From Variovorax sp. J22P240 (GTDB lineage Bacteria; Pseudomonadota; Gammaproteobacteria; Burkholderiales; Burkholderiaceae_C), in contig NZ_JASZYR010000003.1 in the NCBI RefSeq assembly GCF_030316855.1, positions 372,001 through 436,000 on the forward strand: a stretch of DNA of 64,000 nucleotides, read 5' to 3'. The stretch's first letter is position 1, and every line of letters starts with the position of its first letter. Below are positions 22,941-31,446 of the stretch, one piece after another. Position numbers and translations under genes: made by a program. Under the pieces are notes generated by a model. The model saw only the letters and a list, made by a program, of their open reading frames with translations, was not told where the DNA came from and did no database searches.

Positions 22941-25403
22941 ATGAACAGCACGCGGGTTGAATCGAGCCGTCGGCGCTTTGCGTGGTCGTTGCTCGTTGCG
23001 TTGTCCGTCGCATCCTGCGGCGGTGGAAGCGGCGATTCGTCCGGGTTGGCGTCGTCCATGAAACCCTCATCAACCCCGGTGCCTGCCGATACGACCGCGC
23101 AAGCGCTGGACGCGAAGTCCGGGGACGTTCGCGACGACAAGCTGCTGCCGGTGGCCATCCGGATCGTGTCGAGTGCACCGCAGTGGGTATCGGGAGGCGA
23201 TGCGCGCATCGAGGTGTGGGCGCCGCCCGGCTTGCACGACAACCTGGAGATCTGGATCAACGGCCGGAAGACTTCGCAGGCGCTGGTCTCGCGCGGGTTG
23301 CGGCTGGAGGGCGTCGTCAGCGGGTTCATTGACGGGGACAACAGGCTCGAGGTCCGTCTCGCGCACGGTCTCATCGTCGCGGATTCGATCCGGCTCACCA
23401 ACCACCCGATCAAGGGCCCGATGTTTTCCGGCCCCCACCAGCACCCCTTCGTCTGCACGACGAACCAGTTCGGACTGCAGCCGAAGATCGACTCGGACAC
23501 CCCGGCCGGCTACACCGTGCTCGGCGCAGGGGGCACCATTGCCGGCTACAGCCGCGACTGCTCCATCGACAGCTTCGTGACCTATCTGTACTGGGCGAGC
23601 GGCAACACCTGGAAATTGCTGCCGCCTGGCGACACGGGACCGGCCGACATGACCCAGATCACGCTGGCCGACGGGACCACAGTGGACTTCATCGTGCGCC
23701 GCGAAGTCGGCACCATCAATCGCTTCCTCTACAGCTTCGCGATGTTGGTGCCGCGTGGAGAGGATCCAGCCCACCCGAACATGAGCCTGTGGAACGGCCG
23801 CCTCGGCTACTACTTCGGGGGCGGCGTCGGGGTCGGCCATTCGCAAGGATCCGTGCAGAGCGGTTCGCTCGAGCCTGAAATCCTGAAGCGGGGCTATGCC
23901 ATCGCGCACTCGAGCGGCAACGTCACGAACACCCACTACAACCTGCAGCTGGCCGGCGAGACCGCGATGATGACCAAGGAGCGCTTCATCGAGCGCTACG
24001 GCGTGCCCGCGTACACCGTGGGCCTGGGCGCCTCGGGCGGTGCCGTCGCGCAGTACATCCTGGCGCAGAACCATCCCGGCATCCTGGACGCCGCGCTGCC
24101 TGTGCAGTCCTACCCCGACATGGTGTCGCAGGTGACCAGCGTGGGCGATTGCGAGTTGCTCGAGCATTACATGGACGTGACCGACCGGAACAACGTGCGG
24201 TGGCAGAACGTCAAGAACCGCACGCTGCTGGTGGGCATGAACGGCGAGCCCCTGGTGACCGACCCGATGTCAGCGATCAAGCCGTTGCTGGGCCTCGGCG
24301 GTCCGAGCATGACCACCGGTTCGACCGAGTGCGTGAACGGCTGGCGGCGCGCCTTCCCGCTGGTGATGAACCCGTGGTTCGGCCGCGCAGCCAACTCGGA
24401 CAACTACGTACCGCAAAGCGACATCGTCGGCCCAATCCCCCCCGCCATCCAGTGGACGCACTTCGATGACGCGCGCAACATCTACCGGCTCGACGCCGAT
24501 GGCTTCGCGCGCCACACGTGGGACAACATCGGTGTCCAGTACGGCTTGATGTCGATGAAGGAAGGCAGCATCACGCCGGCGGAGTTCCTCGACCTCAACT
24601 TCAAGGTGGGCGGTTGGAAGCAACCGAGGGACATGGTGCAGGAGGGCTACCCGGTGAATCCATTGGTCACGCTGCCCATGGTTGTCGCGGACCCCGCGCT
24701 GTTCGACCCCTGGAGTCGGCGCAACATGACGCTCGCCCCGGCCGAGGACCTGCCGGCGCCGCGCACCGAGGGCAACCTGGAAGCCATGCGGGCGGCCTAC
24801 ACCTCCGGGCTCGTGTTCAGCGGGCACATGCCGCTGCCCACCATCGACAGCCGCCAGTACCTCGAGCGAGAGGTCAACATGCACAACGCGCACCAGTCCT
24901 TTGCGATACGCCAGCGCGTGCTGAAGCGGATGGGGACCAGCGATCACCTGGTGATCTGGTTCACCGACACGATGCCCGGAGTAGTGCCGAAGGCCGATAA
25001 GAACCTTGTCGTGGTCGACGTCATGGCGCAGTGGATGGCGAACATCCGCGCTCATCCGTTCCTGGGCATCGCCAGGAACCGGCCGGCCGATGCGGTGGAC
25101 AGTTGCTTCGACGTCGAAGGCAAGCTGATCGCTTCGGGGTCCACCGTCTGGGACGGCATTCTCGACAACAAGCCGAAGGGCGCCTGCACACTCGCGTTCC
25201 CGCTGTTCAGCACCTCGCGCATCGTCGCCGGCGCGCCGTTGGAAGGCGGGGTCTACAAGTGCGCGCTGAAGAGCGCGGACACGGCGTTGCAGGACGGCAC
25301 CTATGCGCCGTGGGCGCCCGACCCCGCGTCCGTCGCAAAGCTCAAGCAGATCTTCCCGCAGGGCGTCTGCGACTACAGCAGGCCGGACCAGGGACGACCG
25401 TAG
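22941..25403 (+). CDS. DUF6351 lipoprotein (predicted secreted esterase/hydrolase)
   Basis: 820-aa secreted lipoprotein of the DUF6351 family. The signal sequence ends in the lipobox VASC (about residue 27) followed by GGGSGDSS. The N-terminal domain (about 60-170) is beta-rich. The large domain contains the nucleophile-elbow-like GASGG (context YTVGLGASGGAVAQYIL, near residue 360), consistent with an alpha/beta hydrolase such as the tannase or feruloyl-esterase group. Conserved later features are MPLPTIDSRQYLE and a DHLVIWF strand. The ATG at 22941 has the ribosome site TGGAGAA. It is divergent from the DUF4331 gene. The substrate is unknown. Confidence 0.85.
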   Translation: MNSTRVESSRRRFAWSLLVALSVASCGGGSGDSSGLASSMKPSSTPVPADTTAQALDAKSGDVRDDKLLPVAIRIVSSAPQWVSGGDARIEVWAPPGLHDNLEIWINGRKTSQALVSRGLRLEGVVSGFIDGDNRLEVRLAHGLIVADSIRLTNHPIKGPMFSGPHQHPFVCTTNQFGLQPKIDSDTPAGYTVLGAGGTIAGYSRDCSIDSFVTYLYWASGNTWKLLPPGDTGPADMTQITLADGTTVDFIVRREVGTINRFLYSFAMLVPRGEDPAHPNMSLWNGRLGYYFGGGVGVGHSQGSVQSGSLEPEILKRGYAIAHSSGNVTNTHYNLQLAGETAMMTKERFIERYGVPAYTVGLGASGGAVAQYILAQNHPGILDAALPVQSYPDMVSQVTSVGDCELLEHYMDVTDRNNVRWQNVKNRTLLVGMNGEPLVTDPMSAIKPLLGLGGPSMTTGSTECVNGWRRAFPLVMNPWFGRAANSDNYVPQSDIVGPIPPAIQWTHFDDARNIYRLDADGFARHTWDNIGVQYGLMSMKEGSITPAEFLDLNFKVGGWKQPRDMVQEGYPVNPLVTLPMVVADPALFDPWSRRNMTLAPAEDLPAPRTEGNLEAMRAAYTSGLVFSGHMPLPTIDSRQYLEREVNMHNAHQSFAIRQRVLKRMGTSDHLVIWFTDTMPGVVPKADKNLVVVDVMAQWMANIRAHPFLGIARNRPADAVDSCFDVEGKLIASGSTVWDGILDNKPKGACTLAFPLFSTSRIVAGAPLEGGVYKCALKSADTALQDGTYAPWAPDPASVAKLKQIFPQGVCDYSRPDQGRP

Positions 25404-25409
25404 CCAGAC

Positions 25410-26381
25410 TCACTCCGCCGCGATCCCCGCCTCCTTGACGACCTTGCCCCACTTGGCGAGGTCGGACTTGATCAGCGCGGCGTACTCCTGCGGCGTGCCG
25501 CCCTGGATCTCGATGCCGGCGGCCTCCAGCTTGGCCCGCACGTCGGGCATCTTCAGCGCCGCGTTGATCTCGGCATTGAGCTTGGCGACGATCGCCTTGG
25601 GCGTGCCGGCTGGCGCCAGGAAGCCGCCATTCGTGCTCGCGTCGTAGCCCTTGAGGCCCTGTTCCTCCGCGGTCGGCACGTCCGGCAGGGACATCGACCG
25701 CTTGCGGCTCGACACCGCAATGGCGCGCGCGTTGCCGGCCTTCACCTGCGACTGGATGGCGCTGATCGTGTCGATGTACAGCGCGGTACGCCCGGCCAGC
25801 AGATCGGGGTGGGCGGCGGCGGAGCCCTTGTAGGGCACCAGCAGCATCTGCGTGCCGCTCGCCATGCGGAACATCTCGGCCGCCATTTCCTGCGCGCTGC
25901 CGCGACCGGAGGTGGCGACCTTGGCCTGGTCCGGGTTGGCCTTCATCCAGGCCACGAACTCGGGCAGGGTCTTGGCGGGAATCTGCGGGTAGATGGCGAA
26001 CACCAGCGGAACCTCGTGGGTGTAGACGATGGGCTCGAAGCTTTTCTCCGGGTCCCAGCCCAGGTTCTTGAACAGGAACTTGTTGATGTTGTGGCTGCCG
26101 CCCACGATGCCGATCGTGTAGCCGTCCGGCGCCGACTTGGCGAGCACGTCCGTGCCGAGGTTGTTGGAGGCGCCGGGCTTGTTGTCGACGACTACCGGCT
26201 GCCCCATCGACAAGGCCAGCTTGTCGCCCACGACGCGGGCGATGGTGTCGATGGCGCCGCCTGGCGGGGCGGGCACGATGATCTTGATGGCGCGGGTCGG
26301 GTAAGCGGCCTGGGCCGATGCCAGGGTCGGCACGATGGCGAGCGATGCCGAGACGGCAAGGAACAGGGATTTGAATTTCAT
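25410..26381 (-). CDS. Bug-family tripartite tricarboxylate transporter solute receptor
   Basis: Periplasmic binding protein of 323 aa with signal peptide (LFLAVSASLAIVPTLASAQA). The N-terminal YPTRAIKIIVPAPPGGAIDTIAR is the Bug-family hallmark, and GASNNLGTDVLAKSAPDGYTIG and VPYKGSAAAHPDLLAG follow in the usual order. Bug receptors bind small acids, typically carboxylates, for TctAB transporters; many Burkholderiales encode large numbers without a transporter next to them, as here. It follows the SDR, FAH and dehydrogenase genes in one direction, so it likely binds the substrate of that pathway. Confidence 0.95.
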   Translation of the reverse strand: MKFKSLFLAVSASLAIVPTLASAQAAYPTRAIKIIVPAPPGGAIDTIARVVGDKLALSMGQPVVVDNKPGASNNLGTDVLAKSAPDGYTIGIVGGSHNINKFLFKNLGWDPEKSFEPIVYTHEVPLVFAIYPQIPAKTLPEFVAWMKANPDQAKVATSGRGSAQEMAAEMFRMASGTQMLLVPYKGSAAAHPDLLAGRTALYIDTISAIQSQVKAGNARAIAVSSRKRSMSLPDVPTAEEQGLKGYDASTNGGFLAPAGTPKAIVAKLNAEINAALKMPDVRAKLEAAGIEIQGGTPQEYAALIKSDLAKWGKVVKEAGIAAE

Positions 26382-26429
26382 GGAAGTCTCCTCTGGCGGG
26401 TGGATCGGTCGGTGGGTTCTCTGGCCGCG

Positions 26430-27194
26430 CTAGCCGCGCCCGACGAAGGGCATGGCGCTGGCCATGACGGTCATGTTCAGCACGTTGGCGCTGAGCGGCA
26501 TCGCGGCGATGTGGCGCACCGCATCGGCGACGTGGCTCGCGTCCATCATGGGTTCGGGCGCGATGGTGCCGTTGGCCTGCAGCACGCCGCGTGTCATGCG
26601 CTCGGACAACTCGGTCAGCGCATTGCCGATGTCGATCTGGCTGACCACGACGTTGAATGCACGGCCGTCCAGGGCCAGCGCCTTGGTCAGGCCCGTCACC
26701 GCGTGCTTGCTGGCGGTGTAGGGCGCGGTGAAGGGACGCGGCGTGTGTGCCGAGATCGATCCGTTGTTGATGATGCGTCCGCCTTGCGGCAATTGGCGGC
26801 GCATCAGGCCGAAGGCCGCGCGCGCGCACAGCAACACGCCGGTCACGTTGGTGTTCAGCACGCTGAACCATTTCTCCAGCGGCAGCTCGTCGATCGGGAT
26901 CGCGGGGGCGTTCACCCCGGCGTTGTTGAACAGCAGGTCCAGCCGGCCGAAGCTGCGATCGATGGTGTCGAACAGGGCCTGCACGCTGTCGGGCTGGGTC
27001 ACGTCGGTGGGCACGGCCATGGCGGTCTGGCCCCGCGCCTCGGCTTCGGTCGCCAGGGCCTGCAAGGGCTCGGCACGGCGGCCGGCCAGCACGACGGCCC
27101 AGCCGTCGTTCAGCAAGCCGAGGGCCACTGCGCGGCCGATGCCGCTGCCAGCGCCGGTGACCAGGGCGATCTTCCTGGGGGTGCTTGTGTTCAA
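26430..27194 (-). CDS. Short-chain dehydrogenase/reductase
   Basis: NAD(P)-dependent oxidoreductase of 254 aa. The cofactor motif TGAGSGIG is at residues 12-19, the NNAG motif follows, and the catalytic Ser (NGSISAHT) and YTASK (Y and K) motifs are intact. A TTG at 27194 is chosen as start because it follows the ribosome site AGGAGA at the right spacing, and it overlaps the stop of the upstream FAH-family gene (TTGA). The chosen context is a catabolic cluster, so the substrate may be a hydroxy acid or an intermediate of it. Confidence 0.9.
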   Translation of the reverse strand: MNTSTPRKIALVTGAGSGIGRAVALGLLNDGWAVVLAGRRAEPLQALATEAEARGQTAMAVPTDVTQPDSVQALFDTIDRSFGRLDLLFNNAGVNAPAIPIDELPLEKWFSVLNTNVTGVLLCARAAFGLMRRQLPQGGRIINNGSISAHTPRPFTAPYTASKHAVTGLTKALALDGRAFNVVVSQIDIGNALTELSERMTRGVLQANGTIAPEPMMDASHVADAVRHIAAMPLSANVLNMTVMASAMPFVGRG

Positions 27195-27919
27195 AGAGAG
27201 TCTCCTGTTGGGGGTGATGTCGAAAGGGCGCTCTCCACGGTCATGGAGAACTGGCCGATGCCCGCCACGCCGCCGCTGACGACATCGCAGGGTTGCAGCG
27301 GGCCCACCCCTGCGGGTGTGCCGGTGAAGATCAGGTCGCCGGGCGCGAGCGTCACCGACCTCGACAGCATCGCCACCAGTTCGGGCACCGGCCACATGAG
27401 GTCGGACACGTCGGCGCGCTGGCGCTCGATGCCGTTGACGGCCAGCCACACGGCCCCTTGTCTCGGATGGCCGCAAACCTCGGCTGGCACGATGGGCGTG
27501 CAGGGTGCCGAGTGGTCGAAGGCCTTGGCGGCCTCCCACGGGCCACCCGCATGCTTCGCTTGCGTCTGCAGGTCGCGCCGCGTGAGGTCCAGTCCTGCGG
27601 CATAGCCCCAGATGTGATGCTGTTCCACGTGCGCCGGGTCGATGTCCCGGCCGCCGCGACCGATGGCCACGACCAGTTCGATCTCGTGGCAGAAGTCGCT
27701 GGTGGACGGGGGATAGGGCAGAACGCCGCACGCCGGCACGACCGCGTTGGCGGACTTCATGAACCAGGCGGGCATTTCAACAAGCGGCGTTGTCTGCTCG
27801 TCCCGGCTCCATCGGTAGTTGCGGCCGATGCAGTACACGCGCCCGACGGGAAAAACCGCCGTGCTGCCGGCCACCGGCACGGTGGTCGGCGCAGGCGCAG
27901 GAAATACGAACTCCGTCAT
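27191..27919 (-). CDS. Fumarylacetoacetate hydrolase-family protein
   Basis: 242-aa member of the FAH superfamily (acylpyruvase, oxaloacetate decarboxylase or 2-hydroxyhepta-diene-dioate isomerase group). The start of the domain is [17 protein letters not shown]. The metal-ligand motif [12 protein letters not shown] holds both glutamates, and the fold continues with [20 protein letters not shown]-like [15 protein letters not shown]. The reaction usually cleaves or tautomerises a beta-dicarbonyl acid. The ATG at 27919 is 20 bases after the stop of the upstream dehydrogenase gene, and the stop overlaps the SDR start. The substrate is unresolved. Confidence 0.9.
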   Translation of the reverse strand: MTEFVFPAPAPTTVPVAGSTAVFPVGRVYCIGRNYRWSRDEQTTPLVEMPAWFMKSANAVVPACGVLPYPPSTSDFCHEIELVVAIGRGGRDIDPAHVEQHHIWGYAAGLDLTRRDLQTQAKHAGGPWEAAKAFDHSAPCTPIVPAEVCGHPRQGAVWLAVNGIERQRADVSDLMWPVPELVAMLSRSVTLAPGDLIFTGTPAGVGPLQPCDVVSGGVAGIGQFSMTVESALSTSPPTGDSL

Positions 27920-27939
27920 GGATGCCGAGCGCTGCCGCC

Positions 27940-28902
27940 TCAAGTGGTCAGGCTCATCGCCGGGCGTTCGCCTGCCAGAGCTTGGGCGACGCTGTCGAGC
28001 ACCATCTCGGCCATGGCGGTGCGGGTCTCCCATGTGGCGCTGGCGCGGTGGGCCTGGAGGGTCACGCTGTCGGACTGGCGCAGCATCGGGGGAACGCGGG
28101 GTTCGTCGACGAACACGTCCAGGCCCGCACCGGCAATGCGGCCGCCAGCGAGCGCGTCCGTCAGGTCAGGCTCATTGACCAGACGACCACGAGCGACGTT
28201 GACCAGGAAGCCGTGCGGGCCGAGCGCGTCGAGCACGGCCGCGTTGACGATGCCTTCGGCCTTGTCCGCCGCCGCGCACAGCACGAGCGCGTCGGAGTCC
28301 CGCGCGAGGTCCACCAGGTCTGGCACGAACCGGTGCGCGATGTCGTCCATGGGGCGCAGGTCGGTGTAGCTGATCGGGCAGCCAAAGGCCGCCGCCCGCA
28401 CCGCGACGGCGCGACCCACCCGCCCCATTCCGACGATGCCGACGCGCATGCCGCTGAACCGGCGGGCGAGCGGAATGGCGCTGGGCTGGGGGCGGAGTTC
28501 CCACTGGCCGTCTCGCACGAAACGGTCGCCGGCACAGAGGTTCCGGCAAGCGGCGATCAGCAATCCGATGGCCAGGTCGGCCACGTCTTCGGTCAGCGCG
28601 CCCAGGGTCGCGGTGACGGGCAGGCCGCGGTCGCGACAGTAGGCCAGATCCACCGCGTCGGTGCCAACGCCGTTGACGGCCACGACCTTGAGGCCGGGCA
28701 ACTGCTCCAGCATCGCCCGCGAAATGCCGGTGTGCCCTCCGGTGATCACGGCGTCGATGGATTCGCCATGTTCACGCAGCCAGGCCTCCGGGTCGGTGAC
28801 CTCGAAGTGCTTGTGGACCGTGTAGAGCGATGCGAGCTTGTCGTTGATCGCGGGGATCAGGATGGGATTGAGTTGCAGGACATTTGGCTTCATGCGACGC
28901 AT
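27940..28902 (-). CDS. D-isomer-specific 2-hydroxyacid dehydrogenase
   Basis: NAD(P)-dependent dehydrogenase of 320 aa that interconverts a 2-keto acid and its D-2-hydroxy acid. The nucleotide-binding motif VGIVGMGRVGRAV is at about residue 151. The catalytic Arg lies in NVARGRLV, the Glu in DVFVDEPRVPP, and the His in LQAHRASATWETR. The ATG at 28902 may be replaced by a second ATG at 28893. It heads the minus-strand catabolic operon and is divergent from the citrate-synthase-like gene across an AT-rich operator-like region. Confidence 0.93.
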   Translation of the reverse strand: MRRMKPNVLQLNPILIPAINDKLASLYTVHKHFEVTDPEAWLREHGESIDAVITGGHTGISRAMLEQLPGLKVVAVNGVGTDAVDLAYCRDRGLPVTATLGALTEDVADLAIGLLIAACRNLCAGDRFVRDGQWELRPQPSAIPLARRFSGMRVGIVGMGRVGRAVAVRAAAFGCPISYTDLRPMDDIAHRFVPDLVDLARDSDALVLCAAADKAEGIVNAAVLDALGPHGFLVNVARGRLVNEPDLTDALAGGRIAGAGLDVFVDEPRVPPMLRQSDSVTLQAHRASATWETRTAMAEMVLDSVAQALAGERPAMSLTT

Positions 28903-28912
28903 GGTAGTAAAT

Positions 28913-28950
28913 GATTGACATACAAAGCAAGATTGACGCTTAAAATCAAT
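28913..28950. promoter_or_regulatory. Operator-like repeats between the catabolic operon and HTH-citrate synthase
   Basis: AT-rich stretch with direct repeats GATTGAC at 28913-28919 and 28931-28937 (18 bases apart, about two helical turns) and an inverted half-site TCAAT at 28946-28950. It lies in the 73-base divergent gap. The periodic half-sites suggest a binding site for the HTH domain of the adjacent protein. Promoter elements overlap it. Confidence 0.5.
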
Positions 28951-28975
28951 ATAAATAAACTTCCTGCGTCAGACC

Positions 28976-30139
28976 ATGGCTTCCTGGATATCGATGGAAG
29001 AGGCGTGCCGCCTCCTCGGGGTGCAGCCCCAGACGATTTACGCCTACGTGAGCCGCGGCAAGCTCGAAGTCATGCCCGATCCGGCCCATGCGCGACGCAG
29101 CCTGTACCGTGCCGAGGACGTTGCCGGCCTGGCCAAACGCAAGCAGGCCGGCCGCAAGCACGAGACCCTGGCCGCCAACACGCTGTTCGGCTCGGAGCCC
29201 AGCATCCCGACGGCGCTCTGTGCGTTCTTTCGGGGGCGCCCGTATTACCGGGGGCAGGACGCCGTGACTCTGGCCCGATCGGCCGCAGTGGAGGATGTGG
29301 CCCGACTGCTGTGGGGCGCCGAGCAATCCGTCGACTTTTCGTGCTCCGCGCCGATGCGTTCGGGCAAGCCGGGGCGAGACGCTGCTTTCACGGCCTTGGC
29401 CGGGCTGGCGGCCGCCGGCCTTTCCACCCGTGGGCGCCTGACCCGGGTGCTGCACAACGAGAGCCAGGGTCTGGTGGGAGAACTCGGCAATGCATTCGGC
29501 GCCCGACCGGGGCACGAGCCGCTGCATCTGCGCTTCGCGAAAGGGTGGAAACAATCGCCCCGCGTGGCTGATCTGCTGCGAACGGCCATGGTGCTGCTGG
29601 TCGACCACGAACTGACGAGTTCAGCCTTCGTCGCACGCATCGCGGCCTCGACCGGTGCCTCGTTGCCGGCATCCCTTCTGGCTGGCTTGACCACGCTCTC
29701 GGGCCCCTTGCACGGCGATGCTTCAGGCCGCGTCCAGGCGCTGTTCAGCGAAGTGGAGCGACTGGGCGAGGACGCGGTGGTGGCCCACTACCTGTCGACG
29801 GGGCTGCCCTTGGCAGGGTTCGGCCACCACCTCTATCCAGATGGCGATCCGCGCGCGGCCGCGTTGCTGGAACTCTTCGAACCCCCGGAGGTGATCGCGC
29901 GCTTCATCCAGAAGGTGACGACGCTGACCGGCTTGCAGCCCAACATCGACGTGGCCCTGGCCGCGCTGGTTGCGCACCATCGACTTCCCGCCGATGCGGC
30001 CTTTGGCCTGTTCGCCACGGCGCGCAGCGTCGGGCTCCTGGCCCACAGCCTGGAGCAACTGGGCGTGACGCAAGTGATCCGCCCACGCGGGCGCTATGTG
30101 GGCCCGATGCCCAGCCTGCCGCAGGCCGCCCGGGCCTAG
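28976..30139 (+). CDS. Citrate synthase fused to an N-terminal MerR/excisionase-type HTH
   Basis: 387-aa protein. The first 60 residues form a helix-turn-helix domain (WISMEEACRLLGVQPQTIYAYVSRGKLEVMPD ... SLYRAEDVAGLAKRK), and the rest is citrate-synthase-like. The three catalytic residues are kept: His in SGPLHGDA, His in GFGHHLYPDGDPRA and Asp in PNIDVALAAL. So the enzyme might condense oxaloacetate or a related 2-keto acid with an acyl-CoA, or the fold may sense one. The gene is divergent from the small-acid catabolic operon, which makes it a candidate regulator of that operon. Sequence evidence for the fusion is strong; function is inference. Confidence 0.9.
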   Translation: MASWISMEEACRLLGVQPQTIYAYVSRGKLEVMPDPAHARRSLYRAEDVAGLAKRKQAGRKHETLAANTLFGSEPSIPTALCAFFRGRPYYRGQDAVTLARSAAVEDVARLLWGAEQSVDFSCSAPMRSGKPGRDAAFTALAGLAAAGLSTRGRLTRVLHNESQGLVGELGNAFGARPGHEPLHLRFAKGWKQSPRVADLLRTAMVLLVDHELTSSAFVARIAASTGASLPASLLAGLTTLSGPLHGDASGRVQALFSEVERLGEDAVVAHYLSTGLPLAGFGHHLYPDGDPRAAALLELFEPPEVIARFIQKVTTLTGLQPNIDVALAALVAHHRLPADAAFGLFATARSVGLLAHSLEQLGVTQVIRPRGRYVGPMPSLPQAARA

Positions 30140-30272
30140 CCGTCGAGCCGGTTGGGCCGATAGAGAGGACCGTCCTGATGATGCCTCCCTATTCGTCCAC
30201 CTGCTGCCTGAGAAGAATGTTTGGCCAGGATGCAGTGAGAGACGCTATCGACCGCCGTGCTGGATGAGTCGA

Positions 30273-30926
30273 TCAGGAAGACCCATCGCCGCTCAGAACG
30301 ACCCAGAAGGTGCGCGCGAGAATCCTTGCGTCAAGTCGCAGGGACCACTCCGTCGCATATCGGGCGTCAAGGGCGACGCGCGCAGCGTAGGGGAGGCGAT
30401 TGCGGCCGCTCACCTGCCACAGGCCGGTGATGCCGGGTCGCATGTGGCAGTAGTGGGTCCATCTGCGACCGTACAGACTGCGCTGGCGAACCATGCAAGG
30501 ACGAGGACCGACCAGGCTCATGTCGCCTTTCAACACGTTGTAGAACTGTGGCAGTTCGTCGAGGCTGAGCCTTCTGATCACCCTCCCGACGCGCGTGATG
30601 CGGGGATCGTTCTCCAGCTTCTGGAACTGCTCCCATCGGGTTCGAGCCGCCGGGTCGTGCTTCAGATGGCGCTCGAGAACTTCGTCCGCCCCCTTCATCA
30701 TCGAACGGAACTTGTAGCAGCGAAAGGTGCGGCCGCCGTGACCCAGGCGCGTCTGCCCGTAGTGGACCGGACCACCCGTTCCGACGAGCACGGCCGTGGC
30801 AACAATCAGGTAAAGCGGTCCGAGGAAAACGAAGAAGGCCAACGCTCCCACAATGTCAACCGAGCGTTTGATCGCTCTCTGACAGCCTGTGAGGCAGTAC
30901 GGTTGCGGGGGCGTTTCCGGTTGCAT
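30273..30926 (-). CDS. Minimal sugar-phosphate transferase (bacterial sugar transferase family)
   Basis: 217-aa membrane-associated polyprenyl-phosphate glycosyl-1-phosphate transferase (PF02397 type), which starts glycan assembly by moving a sugar phosphate from a nucleotide sugar to undecaprenyl phosphate. It begins with a basic segment and one hydrophobic helix (SVDIVGALAFFVFLGPLYLIVA), then KFRSMMKGAD, the catalytic LSLDELPQFYNVLKGDMSLVGPRP (Asp-Glu dyad) and GITGLWQVSGRN. It lacks the extra membrane domain of longer WcaJ types. Its ATG overlaps the stop of the upstream gene by one base. No other glycan gene lies in this operon. Confidence 0.92.
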   Translation of the reverse strand: MQPETPPQPYCLTGCQRAIKRSVDIVGALAFFVFLGPLYLIVATAVLVGTGGPVHYGQTRLGHGGRTFRCYKFRSMMKGADEVLERHLKHDPAARTRWEQFQKLENDPRITRVGRVIRRLSLDELPQFYNVLKGDMSLVGPRPCMVRQRSLYGRRWTHYCHMRPGITGLWQVSGRNRLPYAARVALDARYATEWSLRLDARILARTFWVVLSGDGSS

Positions 30927-31432
30927 CACACGTGCAGGTCGATCCGAACTTTGTTGAAGTCGACTCCGTCCAATGACGTGACGCTGAAGTTGTGCTTCCA
31001 GGACATCTCTTCACATGCGAAGCTCAAGGTGACACGTTCGCTGCCGGTGACCTGCACCATGGACAGCATGAGTGAAGCGCAGAACTCGGCTTTCGATCTC
31101 GGGGGCTTCTCGAACATTTCCATGATGCCGCCGTCGTTGATCCGCTCGCCGAAGCGCCAGTCGGAGTTGTAGGCATCCAGCGCGTCTGCTGCGACAAGGC
31201 CTCGCCCCCTGTCGTTCAGAGCCGATATGTTTTTCATGACTTTTTCGGCGAGGGAGAGCGACGCCTCGATGGGCTGGCCGTCCGCGTTGATCGATACGAC
31301 GATGACACCGTGCTCGGATTCGATTCTTCCCTGTAGAACTCCGGAAGCGCCACTGAGGTGACCCATTGCCGGATGGTCGATTCCTGGCAAAGGGAAGTTC
31401 GCCTTTCTCTTCTTCCCGAATAGTTCAAACAT
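30926..31432 (-). CDS. DUF2262-like hypothetical protein
   Basis: 168-aa soluble protein. The pattern HGVIVVSINADGQPIEASLSLAEKVMKNI, then DALDAYNSDWR, then the C-terminal SWKHNFSVTSLDGVDFNKVRIDL resembles DUF2262 proteins, although the family-typical FWGH element is changed to SWKH. No signal peptide or membrane segment is present. The ATG is 15 bases downstream of the Gly-rich gene. The stop overlaps the sugar transferase ATG, so it is part of the same operon. Function unknown. Confidence 0.7.
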   Translation of the reverse strand: MFELFGKKRKANFPLPGIDHPAMGHLSGASGVLQGRIESEHGVIVVSINADGQPIEASLSLAEKVMKNISALNDRGRGLVAADALDAYNSDWRFGERINDGGIMEMFEKPPRSKAEFCASLMLSMVQVTGSERVTLSFACEEMSWKHNFSVTSLDGVDFNKVRIDLHV

Positions 31433-31446
31433 GGTGCTCGCGCTCA

